Shown piece after piece: positions 44,478 through 56,944 of a stretch of DNA of 64,000 nucleotides. The stretch's first letter is position 1, and every line of letters starts with the position of its first letter. The stretch lies in contig JAGHQL010000139.1 of the NCBI GenBank assembly GCA_020080175.1, positions 1-64,000 on the forward strand, given 5' to 3'. Under the pieces are notes generated by a model. It did not search any database. It worked only from the letters and a program-made list of their open reading frames with translations, and had not been told where the DNA came from. The DNA comes from Glutinoglossum americanum (taxonomy: Eukaryota > Ascomycota > Geoglossomycetes > Geoglossales > Geoglossaceae). The position numbers and the translations under genes are program-made.

Positions 44478-47400
44478 ATGGCTGAGGTAAGTCTTGCTGC
44501 CTCGGTCATTGCGGTGATTCACATTTCGCAAAAGGTCGTCAAACAAGCTTTAGAATATGGCAGGACCGTAAAGAGTGCGAAAAAGGACATGGAGAGGATC
44601 GGCGGTGACTTGCGGGGCGTTGGAGATGTGCTTGCCAAGCTATCTAACCTTGCGGACAGAGCAGAGAAGTCCGGGCGTCCTCTAGATCTTTGGCCTACAC
44701 TACGTTCGATGAAGAGGGAGGGCGGACCGCTCTCGGATTGCAGATCGACCCTAAACCAGTTACTTGTGGAATTAACTCCAGCCAATAGCGGACCAGCCAA
44801 AGTGGTGGAGCGCCTTGTTTGGCCATACAAGATGAAGAGAGTGAAGAAAGCTCTACAAGACGTTGCCCAGCAAAAGAAAGCCTTCATAGACGCATTGGGC
44901 ATAGAACAAGTGTGAGCAGCCGCTCGATAGGACTAGCTACTCCCGTGCTAACCGCTACACCTAGAGCACAAATCCTGGAGACTGGGCACAAAGTCGAAGA
45001 TATAGCCAATGTACAATGCGGTAAGTCCCTAAGTTTTCTACCAGAACATTGCTCTGTAAAGCTGACTCAACATAGGCGCTGACCGTAAGGAGATTCTACA
45101 ATGGCTCTCTCCGACCGACCCAACTGAAAACCACAGCGAAGCCCGAGAACGACACGAAGCAACCACGGGAAGTTGGTTCATAAATTCCAGAACGTTTGAA
45201 GACTGGAAAACTGGTAAGCGCAGCCTCCTCTGGCTGCACGGAATCCGTACGTTTAACAGGCCCTTTGTTTCTCCAAAATCTGTTCTAACATTGGCTTGTT
45301 TAGCTGGCTGCGGCAAGACTGTCTTAAGGTACAATAAGATCCTCTTTAATAAAGTATGACGATGGCCGAGCTGACGATGCAACAGTTCAACCATTATAGA
45401 AGACGTAAGGCGTACCTGTGAGAAAGATCCCGGACAGGCACTTGCATACTTCTACTTCGATTTTAGCGATTCAGAGAAGCGGGAGGTCACATCGTTTCTG
45501 CGATCTATCGTTGCGCAACTACACGACCAGATAGACACATTACCAGATGCAGTCAGGAAACTTCACGACCAGTACAAAGGCGGCCGTCAGCAACCTAGCA
45601 TGCAGGACTTAGCCGCAGCCCTTCTGCCAACTCTGGGCGGCCTCAAGAGCGCATATATTATCGTCGATGCGCTGGATGAATGTTCAGGGAGAGAACAGTT
45701 ACTGGAGCAAATATCTGACCTGGCTCAGTGCAAGACCGGCAACCTCCACATGTTGGTAACCAGCCGAAAGGAGAGGGATATTCAAACCTATTTAGACCCT
45801 ATCGTTACCAGCAACTGCAGTATCGAAATTGCGGAGGTTGATGCAGATATTCGACTGTATGTCCGTAATCGCCTCCAAAAGGACCTCAGGATGAAATGTT
45901 GGCCTGACCCAGCTAAATGGGAGGTCGAACAGTCGCTAGCAAGTGGTGCATGTGGAATGTATGCCGTAGATCATACCCACTTATCGTGTACGAGATAGCT
46001 GATATAGGGCTCGGATGCTAGGTTCCGGTGGGCTTATTGCCAGATCGAAACTCTCCGTATGTGTAAAACGATGACCGAGCTGAGAAAGGTGATGAAACAG
46101 CTACCTACGACTTTGGACGAAACGTACGAAAGAATATTAGGGGCAATTCCAGAAGAGTGGGCTGGCAAAGCACACGCGACCCTCCAGTGGCTAGCGTTTT
46201 CAGAAAAGCCACTGTTCCTCGACGAGCTAGCCGAGGCTGCTATCATGGAGCCTGGAAACTGCTGTCTCGACACCGAAGGAAGACTCCTAAGCCCAGAAGA
46301 CGTTCTCGATTTTCTCCCCAGCCTTGTTGTCACATCCAAGGATCGGCGTGGGCGCACATTGGCGAAATTTGCCCACTATTCCGTCCAAGAGTATATCATA
46401 TCGCCGCGGATTAAGGGATCGGCATCCCGATTCGCCGTTCAAGAGGCAGAGGCTAATACATTCATCAGTGACATATGCATCTCATATTTACTTCTATTCA
46501 ATCAAACCTACTATTCGTATGAACAGATACGGAAGAATCATCCTCTTCTCTTGTATGCTGCACGCTATTGGCATCTCCACGCCAGAAAAGTTAGGGCGAA
46601 CGCGGTTCAAGACACATCAACCGCGGCTGTTGAGTTGCTTTGCGGGAATGAAGGAGCGTGTCTTCTCGAGTGGCTAAGTCTTTTCGATCCCGACGACCCA
46701 AATGTGGTATCCCAGAAAAGGTGGTTTGGTGTAGCGCCGGCTTTATACTATGCATCGATGCTTGGCTTAGCTGGGGCAGTTATGCTGCTTCTCGAAAAGG
46801 GTGTTGACGTCAACGCAGATGGGGGACTCTATGGAAATGCCTTGCAGGCGGCTTCGAGGCATGGACATGATGCCGTGGCTCGCATCTTGCTCGAGAATGG
46901 CGCAGACGCCAATGGCGAAGGGGGGTACCTTGGCAGCGCGCTACAGGCGGCTTCAAGACACCGGCATGAGGCTACCGCCCGCCTCTTAATCGAGAACGGT
47001 GCAGATGTTAATGCTGAAGGGGGTATATATGGTACTGCCCTCCAGGCTGCTTCGTCAAATCCTCTAGATGATGCCATCGCTAGTCTCTTAATCGAGAACG
47101 GCGCAGATGTTAACGCCCAAGGAGGCTATTTCGGCAACCCCCTGCAGGCTGCTTTGGCAAATGGGAACGAGGCCGTCACACGCCTTTTACTTAAGAAGGG
47201 CTCAGATGTCAACGCTCAGGCAGGATATTATGCCCACTCCCTTCAGGCGGCCGTTGAGGGGGGAGGGGAGGCAATCTTCCATCTCCTACTCGAGAATGGT
47301 GCAGACGTCAACGCACAAGGGGGATATTATGGCAATGCTCTCCAGGCAGCTTCGGGGAAGCAAAGCGAGGCCATTGTTCGGCTTCTGCTCGAAAAGGGCG

Positions 47401-48422
47401 TAGACCCCTGCATCCGTGGAGGGTTTTACGGCCACGCACTGCAGGCAGTATCCAGAGAGGGACACCTGGCCATCGCCCGTCTCCTACTCGAGAAGGGCGC
47501 AGATGTCAACGCTCAGGGGGGATTTTATGGCAATGCCCTGCAGGCAGCTTCGAGAGGTGGCAACAAGGACACTATATGTTTCCTGATAGACAAGGGCGCA
47601 GATGTTAATACCCAAGGGGGAAGCTATGGCAACGCCCTACAGGCGGCCTGCTCATGGGGGCGTGAAGCTATCATCCACATTTTGCTCGAGAAGGGTGTAG
47701 ATGTCAACGCCCAAGGGGGGTATTATGGCAATGCACTACAAGCAGCTTCGTTTGGCGGATTCGACTCTGTCATCCGACTTCTACTTCGGAAAGGCGCAGA
47801 CCCTAACGCTCAAGGGGGGTATTACGGGAACGCCCTGCAGGCAGCCTCTACGCATGGCCGCGTTTCTACCGTCCACCTCCTACTCGATGCCGGCGCTGAT
47901 ACCAACGCCCAAGGGGGATATTACTTGACTGCCCTTCAAGCGGCTTCAGAAGACGGACATGAGGCCGCCATTCGTCTCCTGCTTGAGAACGGTGCATATG
48001 CTAGCGCTCAAGGGGGACACCACGGCAATGCCTTGCACGCGGCATCGAGGGGTGGACACCGGATCATTGTCCGTCTCCTGCTCGAGCACGGCGCAGACGT
48101 CAATGCTGAAGGGGGCTTTTACGGCAACGCCCTACAAGCAGCTGCAAGGCATGGGTACGAGGCCATTGTCCGCCTCCTATTTGAGAAGGGCGCAGATATC
48201 AACGCTAAAGGAGGGAACTATGGAAACGCCCTGCAGGCTGCCGCGTTTGGCGGACATGACGGCGTCATCCGCCTCCTGCTCGAACACGGCGCAGATGCTG
48301 ACGCCCAAGGGGGGGCCTATGGGACCGCCGTACAGGCGGCTCTGGATCAAGGACACAAGGCCACCGCTCTCCTGCTGGAGTCCCGCACCAGAGCTCCCAG
48401 CGCAGAACAAAACGAATGTTAA
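44478..48422 (+). CDS. NACHT-ankyrin STAND receptor (fungal NLR-like)
   Basis: Six exons, 44478-44911, 44965-45020, 45076-45246, 45304-45328, 45386-45958 and 46022-48422, give 1,219 residues with no interruption. The N-terminal domain (MAEVSLAASVIAVIHISQ, about residues 1-150) is the alpha-helical type found at the start of many fungal STAND proteins. The NACHT domain has a Walker A GIPGCGKT (K225), a Walker B IIVDALDECS (about 319-328), and later motifs (LDETYERILGAIP, HYSVQEYI). Residues about 655-1215 are 17 ankyrin repeats. Proteins of this architecture sense non-self ligands through the repeats and trigger cell death or defence through the N-terminus. The start at 44478 is chosen because the family begins MAEV/MAD. 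The 25-nt fourth exon spans the Walker A and is typical for the family. Confidence 0.93.
46729..48390 (+). repeat. Ankyrin-repeat array, 17 units of about 33 residues
   Basis: Units of 99 nt (one of 102) share GNALQAAS at the start and GADVNAQGGYY at the end, with variation mainly in the helix between them. Units 2-16 are much more alike than usual for ankyrin proteins, which suggests recent duplication or gene conversion. The first and last units are the most divergent. The alternative frames are also open over long runs because of the repeat composition. Confidence 0.92.
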
Positions 48423-49998
48423 CGCCCGCACTTTGCACGGCTCGAAATCTGTTGTGCGGATATTAGGGGGGATGAGGATTAAGCTAAGTGAGCAAAGGGG
48501 AGTTGCGAATACGCTAGCCTACCCAACGGAATCCCTTACTGTCACAGCCGGGGCCTGCTCCTCTCCGCAGAAACATGCTTCACGCCCACTAGGCCTCAGG
48601 TAAACCCAACGACCGGACTACCACTACCGCACAAATCCTCACCACGATCTCCCAGTTTTCGGATATCCAAAGCCGCGCTAGCGTTTATACTATCTAGCCG
48701 CGGGCCTATAGCTTTGTGGGTGCTATTAAAGAACAGTTCTCTCGGTTAGTCGTTCCTCCTGTGTGGCGACTGGGAGGTCTTCCTCTCGTTGTAGCACCAT
48801 TACTAACCCCTCGGAGGTCGCCCCGTTTTCCGCTATGCCGTCGGAGAGTGGGTGGCCGTGTTGGGATCCCTCGTTTGAGCAACTGCGAGGGAGGGGTGCG
48901 GATATACTACCCAGCGGCGTGCATGTTCGTGGGTGCGGTTCTCATGTTGTGTGGGGCTTTCGGGTCTCGGCGTTGCTTCTTGCTGCGCTCGCCTCGGATA
49001 GAAGGCGGTTTCGTGTATTCCATTTTATCAATTAGGCTTATTCGAGATGCCCGCGACCTGCTCATAACAACGAGCCGATGCCCATGTATTCTGAGGGTCC
49101 CCTAGCATTAGCCCTCTAAATAAAATTCCGAATCGAAGAGTCCCTCTCCAGGAGTCGGACCTTTTCACCTCTCATCTATGCAGTCGAAGCCTATATACAT
49201 CGCCGTTAGGTAGGTATGCACGCTACCAAGAACCCCACTGCTCCAAATTGCTAAGGACTAAGGGCCTACAGCCACTCGGTACTCCCATTACAGCTTTGAA
49301 GACGCTCCTCCACCGCTTTCAGCAACTCGTTCTTTAGACTCATGCGCTACAAATCCCTAACGACCCGACAAGATTTCTATCAGAACCAAGGGGGTAGGGG
49401 GTACTAATGACTGTTGAGAGTAAGCCTGAATTAGCCGAGCGGAATATTACTCAAAAAGTTTTTTTTTTTCTACAGGCGACACAACTCTTCACAGAATACT
49501 TTTCCACCCGAACTATTCAGCAATTTCTCTCCTATTTTGTGTAGACCGATCCCGCCGTCCCGGAGGTGTTAGACATACCCAACCAAGCTACCATACAGTG
49601 GCGACATTGTATTGCAAGGTAGTGCAAACTGGCTACGAGGGGGCTAGCGGGTTCGCTGCCCTTACCTCACCAAAATACACCCACCAAATCACCCCCACCA
49701 GGACGATAGAATAGGGTTTCCACTTATATTTACGTACTGCAGCACCCGGAAATACTTACCTATTGCGTCCAACCACGGTAGAATTGAGGAGAGCTGTTTG
49801 GCGCGCTAAAGGAGCTAAAAAGGGGGTCAGCTCATCACATGTTGATCCGCACGTGTCGTAAGCGTGACGAAAATTTTTGCTTAGGCCACGTACACACTCT
49901 TCCCACATATATTACTCCGAAAACAGTCAATCCACTGGCCATACTGTGTTGATTTTGGCCCTCTAATTCTTCCCCGTCATCGCCAACTCCACCCCGCT
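48423..49998. other. Intergenic, no gene seen
   Basis: About 1.6 kb between the receptor and the PLP-enzyme gene, with a T-tract at about 49460. Frames here lack domains. Confidence 0.45.
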
Positions 49999-52010
49999 AT
50001 GTCCCTCACCGTACCACTAGGTCACCCCCTCCCTCCGCGTGACCCACACGTGCGTGCCCACTCCTCCCCAGACATGACACCCTGCTGACCGACCCAGGCA
50101 ATAAGCGTATCGCTCCCAACATGGCAATCCCACGTCGGGTGGGGAAACCGCGAAGACTGGGTTGTCAATCAGATGACGAGTGCATATCCTAGGTACCAGT
50201 GAATCACCCCCAGCTATCCGGCTCGCTAACCTGTAGATTGGCGAATACGCTAGGTTCTTCATCCACGACACCATATCCTCGCTCTCCCGAACCATCATCG
50301 CGAAATTCGGCCAAGAAGGCGAGCAGGCGATGCTGTTCCCCTCCGCCCAAACCGCGTCACACTGCCTTGCCTTCCTTCGCGAACAATCCCCCTCGGCACC
50401 TCTACGGATCATGGAAATAATCCCGGATATCCCTGTCGATGCAGATATACTGCCTTGGGCGGCTATCTGGGCGGTCGTGTTTCCCGATAAGGCGAGAGGG
50501 CTGGCTATGAAAGTGTGGCAGCACGCTGGGGAGGGGATTTCAAGTCGGAGGGCAGAGTGGTGTAAGGAGGTATTTGCGAGGTGTGGGTTTAAGGTGTGTC
50601 GGGAGAGAGGCGGTATTCCCCCATCTATATCGGCTGTAGGACAGCTCCATGGCGCGCCCTTGGACCTCACTGCCGCAGCGGAAGCGAAGCAAATATTGCG
50701 GGGACGCATCTCTAGAGTTTTGTCCTCTGGTATTAAGCCCGGCGATAAAGCGGGGGTTGTGCAGCCATCAGACGTGTATCTTTACCCGTCGGGGATGAGT
50801 GCGATCTTTAATGTACATCAAGCATTACTAGCTGCAAGAGGGGAGGACAAGAGGAGTATTTGCTTCGGGTGTGTCCTTTATCGTTGGTTTCTCTCAGATT
50901 CTTAGATGCCTGGATCGGTTGGATACTAATATCTTTCGAAACCCTAGTTTCACCTATCTTGACACTCTAAAACTCCTTACAACCTTCGGCCCCGGTTGTC
51001 TCTTCCTCGGGCACAATCACACCGCCCTTTCGCTCCTAGAAGCCGCCCTCCACCAAAAGTCCACTGCCGCCTCCGAACAACCCTTCCTGGCGCTTTTCTG
51101 CGAGGTCCCAGGGAACCCCTTGCTACACACGCCGGATTTAGAGAGGATTAGGGAATTAGCGGATCAATGGGGGTTTGCGGTTGTGGTGGATGAAACGGTG
51201 GGAGGTTTTTTGAATGTGGACGTTTTGCCGTGGGCGGATGTAGTTTGCACGAGTTTGACGAAGGGGTTTAGCGGTAGGGCGAATGTCATGGGTGGGAGGT
51301 GAGGAAATGGGGTTTCTCAAAGATCCTGCCTACTCCATAGCCTTCGCTCGTAGCTAATCTCCACCCCGCCATCTCATGCAGCGCTGTCATAAACCCCAAA
51401 TCCCGCTACCACGCCCTCCTCACTCACACCCTCTCAGCAACTTACCAAGACACTCTTTTCCCAACCGACGCATTAGCCCTTTCTCACAATAGCCTCACAT
51501 TCCCCACTCGTAACCTCTGCACCAACACAGCCGCTGAGATTCTCTACGACTTCCTCCGCGCCCATCCAGCCGTTAAGAAAATATACTACCCAAAACACAA
51601 CACTGAGACTTTGCCATTCTATGAGAAGTGTCGGCGTAAAAGCGGTGGGTACGGTTATCTAATGACTATCGTGTTTTGGGATGAGAGGGATGCGGTGGTG
51701 TTTTTTGATCGGTTAGAGGTTGCGAAGGGGCCGAGTTTGGGGACAAATTTCACGTTGGCGAGCGCGTATACGTTATTGGCGCATTTTGGGGAGTTGGAGT
51801 GGGTTAGTAGTCCTTTTTCCGTTTTCCCTTTTGCTGTTATTAGGCCCCAGTATAGCTGACGATTGGGCCTAGGCTGCGGAATATGGGGTGGTGGAGCATA
51901 TGGTGCGGATTAGTGTTGGGCTGGAGGGCGTAGATAAGCTGTTAGAGGTATTTTCGAAGGCCCTGAGGGCAGTAGAGGAGAATATAGCTTGTGGTAGGGT
52001 CGGCGAATAG
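49999..52010 (+). CDS. Cystathionine gamma-synthase-like PLP enzyme (Cys/Met metabolism family)
   Basis: Six exons, 49999-50049, 50098-50192, 50254-50868, 50948-51298, 51382-51802 and 51873-52010, join in phase to 556 residues. The start (MSLTVPLGHPLPPRDPHA, then AISVSLPTWQSHVGW and MTSAYPRFFIH) is the characteristic N-terminus of fungal cystathionine gamma-synthase-like proteins. The fold-type I core follows: YLYPSGMSAIFNVHQALL, then CEVPGNPLLHTPDLERI, VVDETVGGF, and the PLP-binding lysine in CTSLTKGFSGRANV. The C-terminus ends AEYGVVEHMVRISVGLEG. The family makes cystathionine from an activated homoserine and cysteine in methionine synthesis. Related paralogues in fungi have side-roles, so the exact reaction is inferred. 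It is likely cytosolic. Confidence 0.9.
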
Positions 52011-52414
52011 CTTTTATATTACAAGAGACGTTGGAATGTGAGTTACAGAAAATCATATGGAAGCGGACAGACTCGTGGCACACAAGTGTAACAAGTTGCG
52101 GCTACCGAGTTAGGCTTTCCATTGTAAATGGCATACCGCTTCATCTTAGCGAATCTATGGATGAGTACTTATTCGTGAGTAGATTCATTCGAACTCCGCA
52201 CTCTAATACCGATGTAGGAGCCGATGGCCGTTGCCTACAGGCTCAGGTCAAGACTCTAGTGAATATCGAAACGGCCCAGGCCGCCACTAGGATGCTAGTG
52301 CACCACGCAACAAAGAAAAGTCTTAAGATGTCCCCGCACCCCTTGATCCCAGGCGGCGAGAGAACGCACAAAGCGCCCACCTAGGAAGAACGTAGGATGA
52401 GCGGGAATTGGTGT

Positions 52415-54130
52415 TTAGCTGTCCACCCGTACTTCCAAAGACCTTGCAGGATTTGCGTTTCCACTTGAAGCAGCTAAAGCGCGAGCTCCGCCCATGAGCA
52501 CGCGATCGCCCTCGCCAATCTCGAAAGACACATCACAAAAGACCGAATATTCCACAGATTGGATCGGGCAAACAGGTCCGGCAATCCCCTCAAACCCGAC
52601 CCCCTCACGCCCGAAAGCCTCAGTCTTAACTCCCGACGAGGCCATACGGGCCGTGGGGTAATCGGACGTAAGCACGGCGCAGACCAAATTTACTATCGAC
52701 ACCAGCGAGTAGGGTATGGCCGTGATGCCGAACGTAGTAGTCCCACACAGCCTAATTTGTTCCCCCCCCATTCGTAACGGGCAAACAACGCAGCGGTAGT
52801 TTGGAGGGTAGCGGCATAGCTCCCAGAAAAACTACAGGATGAAGCCATCTCGCTCAGGAACTAGACCCTCGGCCTCCCACAGCCAACAGCTCCTCCACGG
52901 CCTAGGAAACCAGGTCCGAGGAGCCGATTTCTGCCCAGGGACTCATCCGGGGTCGTAACTTCCGCAGGGGAGTATTGCCAATCCGCAACCTGGCGGGAGG
53001 AGGCATGTGCCGTGGATCTCGGGGCTGAATACGTCGCCGGAGGGCAGGGAGCGCGTGTAGCCGGTTTTCACAAGTCCAGGTTCCATCGATCGTGTTCCTG
53101 TGGTTGGGGGGCAGACTTTCGCGGGCTAGGGCTCCGGGGGTATGAGGATCGCAATATCCCGGACACCGGAGTTCTGGCTATTATGGGAGCCTTGTGTCTC
53201 AATCCCTTCTGTGGAGGATTCAGAAGGGGTTGGAGTCGCGATGCCATGGCTGCTGTGGTTCTGGTTATTATATAGATCCTGCATCCCAGTCTCCTCTATA
53301 TCATGTTTAGAAAGCGCCGAGGTTGAGGAACCATAGTCACAGGAGTTCCGCCTATTGTAGGGTCCTTGGATATCTCTTCAATGTTGTGCTCAGTGGGTAT
53401 AACCGCGACAATCCGGCGCTACCACTTTGGCTATCATGGATATTCCGCATCTCAACCCCCTCTATAACGTGTTCAGGCGGAATTTAAGCCCCGACCCCCC
53501 AGCCGCTGGGAGTCCCTGCCGCCCTTGAATCTTAACCTCGAACTCTTCTATCTCGCAGTAGGGTTGCGGCGTATTACGAGGTGGTGGCTCATAGCAAATG
53601 CCGTTTCGATGACCGGGGTGCGCCTCAGCGGTAGCTTCGTTACCCCCCAGCACTAGCACTGATATTGCTGGTGGCCACCACCAGGCGTTCCGAACTATGT
53701 CCCCATGCTGAGGCTTCCATCCCACGATCGAGCCACACCATACAGAGCGTGTCCGTCCTTGAGGCAACCTCGGGGGTGTCTCGCGAAGTATCGCTGCTTG
53801 GCAGCCCCCCCGCCAGGCCGGCAGTAGAGAGAAGGGCAAGAAGTGTAATCTTGATGTTACCGAGAATCGACACTCCTGTGAGTGATTTCGCCGTCGCAGC
53901 AGGAGCGATGTAATTAACCAGAAATTATAGAGCAATGCTGGGTATCCGTGACTGTTTGCCCCTTTTGGAAGTGTTATCGTAATTTTCGTTGTGGCGAAGC
54001 TATCATCCAGTGTAATCGCAATATGTGAAGGAGTACCAGGAGTAGCCACTACTAGAAGGAACAGGCGACGATTCAGGCGGAAAACTATATTCACCCTAGC
54101 GGATTTTGAACATTTGGTCAAACAAAACAA
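52415..54130 (-). pseudogene. Decayed fungal membrane-protein gene (C-terminal piece readable)
   Basis: The minus-strand frame at 52771-52415 contains TTTFGITAIPYSLVSIVNLV then LTSDYPTARM, KTEAFGREGVGFEGIAG. This is the hallmark segment of a broad family of polytopic fungal proteins of unknown function, in which a TM helix with PY.hMShhNL is followed by L.PDYP. Upstream on the same strand, 53873-53640 has a hydrophobic start (MSILGNIKITLLALLSTAGLAGG) but does not join well to it. Between them the reading is broken into short acidic, Ser/Thr-rich pieces in different frames. I read this as a decayed gene. A strongly spliced live gene is possible. Confidence 0.4.
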
Positions 54131-54780
54131 GGTTACCTGATAAACTTACCATAGAAGCCACCAAGGGGTAGTGTGGTTGTTATATCCGTAGAGCTAGTAT
54201 CATCCTTCCAGCACTACGTTCCAATTAACCACTATACCGCGCGACGCTACATTAAACGTCGCCATACAAATTCAGTATCGGTGTAATACTGGCGGCAAAC
54301 CTGCTGCATTCTAAAAATCGACGGCTCGATAGAAGCGCCCAAAACATTTATTTAGGCTGTAGCGGCTAGCTAGAGAATCCTCGTCCGTGGCGTCTCAAGC
54401 GAATTCCGCACAGTTGGGGTCCGGGAACTATAGCTATTATCTATATAATACTGTCTTAACTATCTAATTGATTAGGGCAAATTTCCAGGTCACGTGTTAC
54501 CCCATCAAAATTTTTAGAGTTAAATGAGCCTCAACAGATTACGCTTCATTCCCATCTAAACCTTATTACATTACATTACATTACATTATATTATATTACA
54601 TTCCATATTACACTTGATTTAAGCATTCTGTAATATTATCATCTTCTTCCAGTAGCTTCTGCAACAGCTGTAAACAGTATCAACCTTATGATTCATTTCG
54701 TCATGATCGACTTGGTTAACCTTACAAGACCTGTCAGACCTGTACGGTAAGAATAATAACAATAACAATAAGATACATTT
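54131..54780. other. AT-rich spacer with ATTAC microsatellite
   Basis: From about 54480 the composition turns AT-rich. At about 54566-54612 a (TTACA)n/(TTATA)n microsatellite of roughly nine units is present. No gene is seen. Confidence 0.6.
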
Positions 54781-55650
54781 AATATCATAGCTCTTTCGTT
54801 GATACTTTTACATCAGATTTGATGACGATGACCAGTATTAACGGAAGTCGATGATAATAAAACAAGATCAGTATGGTATCGACAGTAGCAACGTAATCTT
54901 TCAGAAGTTCATGATCATTCAGTAGTAGAACTATTAGTACAAAGAAGACAGCGTAATCGTCCTCTTCAATGTTCGCAACATCCTTTAGCATTCATCTCAT
55001 CTTTTCATCGATATCAACCATTGATTTTTGAACCCATGAACCATGCTTACAACAATTATAAAGCATTATATTAGATCAATGAATGTATAAGTAACAGTAA
55101 ATCGGAAGCACCATAATAAAAAACTTGCTGCAAGAGAGGTGACATTCATTTAAATCCATTTCAATCTTCTCCTCCTTATTTACGTAACCTGCTAACTTTG
55201 ACCGATGTAGAAGCAAAATCTTTTCGCAAACACATCTGTCAGTACAATGCTACCCTTGCATTTATATCTGCCAACTACAATGTCAATACGTACATTCATA
55301 ATTATAATAGTCCTTCCTGTTTTCAGATTCATAATAAACTTTATCATTTACAAGGTCCATTAGTACCTGAACGAGGATGGCAACCATAATACTATAAGAA
55401 CTCTCAATGCCAAAGCGATACAAAGGTACTCCGATGTCAAGGAATCTAGAGGGTTCGATAACAGTGTGACATCGCACCTCATAACGATAATGATGGCTAG
55501 CCAACTGGTCTGCATCTAAGTAAGGTTTAGATGTATGAGGACTAATAGATGGACTTGATAGTTGATAGTTCAGGGTGACTTGACGTCGGCCCAGTTTAGA
55601 ATGTAGAGTAGATGAAATAGACTTGATTCTAGTAAGCAAGAGATATAAAA

Positions 55651-55992
55651 TGTCAGGTTCTAGAGGGGTGCCGCGGGCGCTTGAGGGTCGAGGGGGTCGT
55701 TCGAGAGGTCGTCTATGGGCTCGCGAATGAGTTCTCGAGCTTGAATGGGTATTATGGCTCGGCAGGATGTCCGGCAGGATGTTAGAGGCAGGTAGGCTGG
55801 GTAAGTAGATGAATATGGGCTACCGGGTGGCTTCTATTAGATGAACTATATACAAGAGGTGTGTTGACCGATGGAGGTTGAAGGGTCAACTCCGTCGGTC
55901 GGAAAAAGGGCTTGCGGGCTTGGCTCGAGCATGGACCGCATATTGGTCCAAGCTCGCGAGCTCTGCCCCTTGCGGCTCTGCGCGCTGTGACA
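55651..55992. mobile_element. Solo LTR (family 1), fossil
   Basis: 342 bp with TG...CA termini (TGTCAGGTTC / CGCTGTGACA), flanked on both sides by the 5-bp duplication TAAAA (55646-55650 and 55993-55997). The interior is GC-rich against the AT-rich Helitron around it. No internal retroelement domain is attached. It is best read as a single LTR left after recombination. Confidence 0.8.
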
Positions 55993-56944
55993 TAAAAGAA
56001 CTGATCACTGACCTCCAGCAGGAGGCCAGCGAGCTGCTTATATATACAATGGACATTCAACAATGGAACAGACATCATAAAGTAATAAGGATATACGCTT
56101 GCAGAACCTATATAACTATATAAGCAAGTCGCCGTTTACATAACCTGAGCTAGTTACCCGGCCACAGAAGCCTACATGGCTTCGCCAGGTAACCAACTGC
56201 AGGTCATGATATGATACATGCAGTTGTTTTTCTATGATATGAAGCAAGCAGCAGAAATACGAAATGGTTAGAATCTACAACTGAAGCAATATATTTTAAA
56301 AAGACTGATAGATATGTTACATTCGATCAATTTATTCATCTCTCTCTATCATACTGTAGAAGAGAGGTTACAAACTGCTACTGCATCTACAGATGACATG
56401 CAAGTCATCTTCAACTCAAGAATGGAATTAGTAATGGAAAAAGGAACCGATCGACACTGTTACAATTTACCTATTAGTGTGGAAGTTGCTATCATCATTC
56501 GAAATAAATACGGAGAGCCTTACAATCACGACATTATCCTTAGCGAATGTAACAGTAATCACATGTCCTGTATCAGCCCAACTCATGCAGCGTACATACC
56601 GCTGCATTATGTTTTACTCTTTCTGTATAGAAAAGTCAGTTGACATTGAAGTTTACAGTTACTAGATTATAACGGGGTACATCAAAAGGACTATTTATAC
56701 CAACAAATATATTATCGATATCGCTTTCATACCCGTCGACATAATGATAAAATATTATTCCTCAGTAGACATCTGTTTCAGCAGTACATTGTCAACACAT
56801 GGGCCATTTGTGATCAGACTAAGTTAAAATAGTTATAAAAACATTAGTCGAGCTTTCATGCAGATTTGTATGATGGTCTTGTAGATATCATACTTCACCA
56901 CAATGTCGATGCGAATAATTTTAGATGTCATATCATTCTTCCAT

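Noticed and set aside
46729-48390. Regular ~99-bp periodicity, considered as a CRISPR-like array
   Set aside because: The period is coding ankyrin repeats without spacers, in a eukaryotic gene.
46801-48603. Additional frames in the ankyrin array
   Set aside because: They are +1 shadows of the repeat array. The true frame has the ankyrin consensus.
50017-50709. 230-codon minus-strand frame opposite the PLP-enzyme gene
   Set aside because: The plus strand carries the conserved cystathionine gamma-synthase-like sequence across the same bases, so the minus frame is a shadow.
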